Positions 63,658-64,000 of a stretch of 64,000 nt of DNA are shown here, one piece after another. Each line of letters starts with the position of its first letter. The stretch's first letter is position 1. The notes under the pieces are model-generated. The model ran no database searches. It was not told where the DNA came from and worked only from the letters and a program-made list of their open reading frames with translations. The translations under genes were made by a program, and so were the position numbers. The DNA comes from Acinetobacter sp. ANC 7912 (GTDB taxonomy: Bacteria; Pseudomonadota; Gammaproteobacteria; Pseudomonadales; Moraxellaceae), in contig NZ_CP156795.1 in the NCBI RefSeq assembly GCF_039862785.1, positions 1,736,001 through 1,800,000 on the forward strand. Reading direction: 5' to 3'.

Positions 63658-63686
63658 AGGTTAGATCAGCTACATATCGTAAATAC

Positions 63687-63715
63687 AAAAAAGGCCCATC
63701 CACAAGGGATGAGCC
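63687..63715 (-). terminator. Minus-strand terminator after LysR gene
   Basis: On the minus strand GGCTCATCC, loop CTTGT, GGATGGGCC followed by TTTTTTG is a nine-pair stem with one G-T pair. It terminates a transcript coming from the right, not the LysR gene, but no protein gene lies there. Confidence 0.78.
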
Positions 63716-63944
63716 GTTCAGAGTCACTACAGCATTAAAACAATTCAATTTCTCTGGAGGAGACAAGGTGAATGTCTGCTCTAACCTTTCACTTTTCTAG
63801 TCATTCACCATGATTGAATAACCGAATCAGTGAGAGGTGTTGCAACTTCATGAACTCAAATATAGAGAATGAATCTCATTTACACCACTACAGCCTGTAA
63901 GCTTTTGTGTGTTCTTGCAAGTGTTTGTATAGGTTCGTTTACAT
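63716..63944 (-). ncRNA. Candidate small RNA between two terminators (uncertain)
   Basis: About 230 bp without a reading frame of convincing length, lying between the minus-strand terminator at 63687-63715 and another hairpin terminator at 63945-63986. A transcript started within this space on the minus strand would end at the first terminator. I do not recognise its sequence and see no clear promoter; no tRNA, tmRNA, RNase P or SRP signature is present. It could also be 3' untranslated sequence of an unseen gene. Confidence 0.3.
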
Positions 63945-63986
63945 TAAAAAAAGCACTGACTTGGGCTAAATCAATGCTTTTTTTTA
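63945..63986. terminator. Hairpin terminator near the right edge
   Basis: AAAAAAAGCACTGA, loop CTTGGGCTAAA, TCAATGCTTTTTTTT forms an A/T-flanked stem with one mismatch, usable on both strands. Confidence 0.7.
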
Positions 63987-64000
63987 AAACTGGACTTATA

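Noticed and set aside
63716..63944. 6S RNA identity for the terminator-bounded gap
   Set aside because: A short stretch recalls E. coli 6S RNA (ACATTCACCTTG on the minus strand), but I cannot find the long closing stem and central bubble, so I left it as an unassigned candidate.

Overview
The window is chromosomal DNA of an Acinetobacter (Moraxellaceae, Gammaproteobacteria), probably not A. baumannii itself. This rests on AT-rich intergenic DNA, the core-gene neighbourhoods (metZ-ybaB-recR; rnd-ycgL; pyrG-kdsA-eno-ftsB-ispD; cydP-cydABX-ybgE), an rrn operon of 16S-Ile-Ala-23S-5S layout, and two IS982-type insertion sequences. No prophage, plasmid or CRISPR sequence is visible, and most of the window is housekeeping.

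Layout. 1-9.2 kb: 5' end of lpxB, an IS982-family element with TATATATA duplications, a TauE/SafE transporter, DAHP synthase, a degenerate phosphatase-fold protein, ispF, a secreted LprI-like protein, a dadA-like flavoenzyme behind a tandem glycine riboswitch, a second unrelated IS982-type element, and an AEC transporter. 9.5-18.8 kb: aroC-prmB, small secreted proteins, an ABC1/UbiB kinase-like protein, a two-gene acyl-CoA dehydrogenase operon, a GNAT acetyltransferase and a lytic transglycosylase. 18.9-24.6 kb: complete minus-strand rRNA operon with promoter, processing stems and terminator. 24.8-35 kb: DUF2057 protein, two Frm2-like nitroreductases, ftsY, a catalytic plus non-catalytic M16 peptidase pair, small membrane proteins (one with its start codon in a 13-bp hairpin), Sel1-like, DUF2750 and CBS proteins, and an isolated trpB. 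35-42 kb: a long minus-strand run (metZ, ybaB, recR, rnd, ycgL, a membrane protein, a MoxR ATPase and a VWA protein). 42-49 kb: a PhaC-like hydrolase, a beta-hydroxyacid dehydrogenase, a YARHG protein, a HIT protein, and the cytochrome bd operon including the tiny cydX. 49-56 kb: rodA, ispD, ftsB, eno, kdsA, pyrG. 56-64 kb: a lipoprotein, a YheT-like hydrolase, a SnoaL/NTF2-like protein, a palindromic repeat doublet, fadH divergent from a PadR regulator with two operator-like palindromes, an alpha/beta hydrolase, a zinc-ligand-poor sirtuin, a LysR regulator and a terminator-bounded gap that may hold an RNA gene.

How it fits together. DAHP synthase, chorismate synthase and TrpB belong to aromatic amino-acid synthesis. 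IspD and IspF belong to the MEP pathway but lie about 46 kb apart. LpxB and KdsA serve the lipid A/Kdo core. FadH and the acyl-CoA dehydrogenases serve fatty-acid oxidation. The most interesting signals are regulatory or family-level: the start-codon hairpin at 31842-31879, the glycine riboswitch on a dadA-type gene, the PadR palindromes spaced 42 bp, an acyl-CoA dehydrogenase that has lost its catalytic base, a sirtuin without zinc cysteines, and a MITE-like element upstream of the cyd operon. I found no convincing wholly new multi-gene system.
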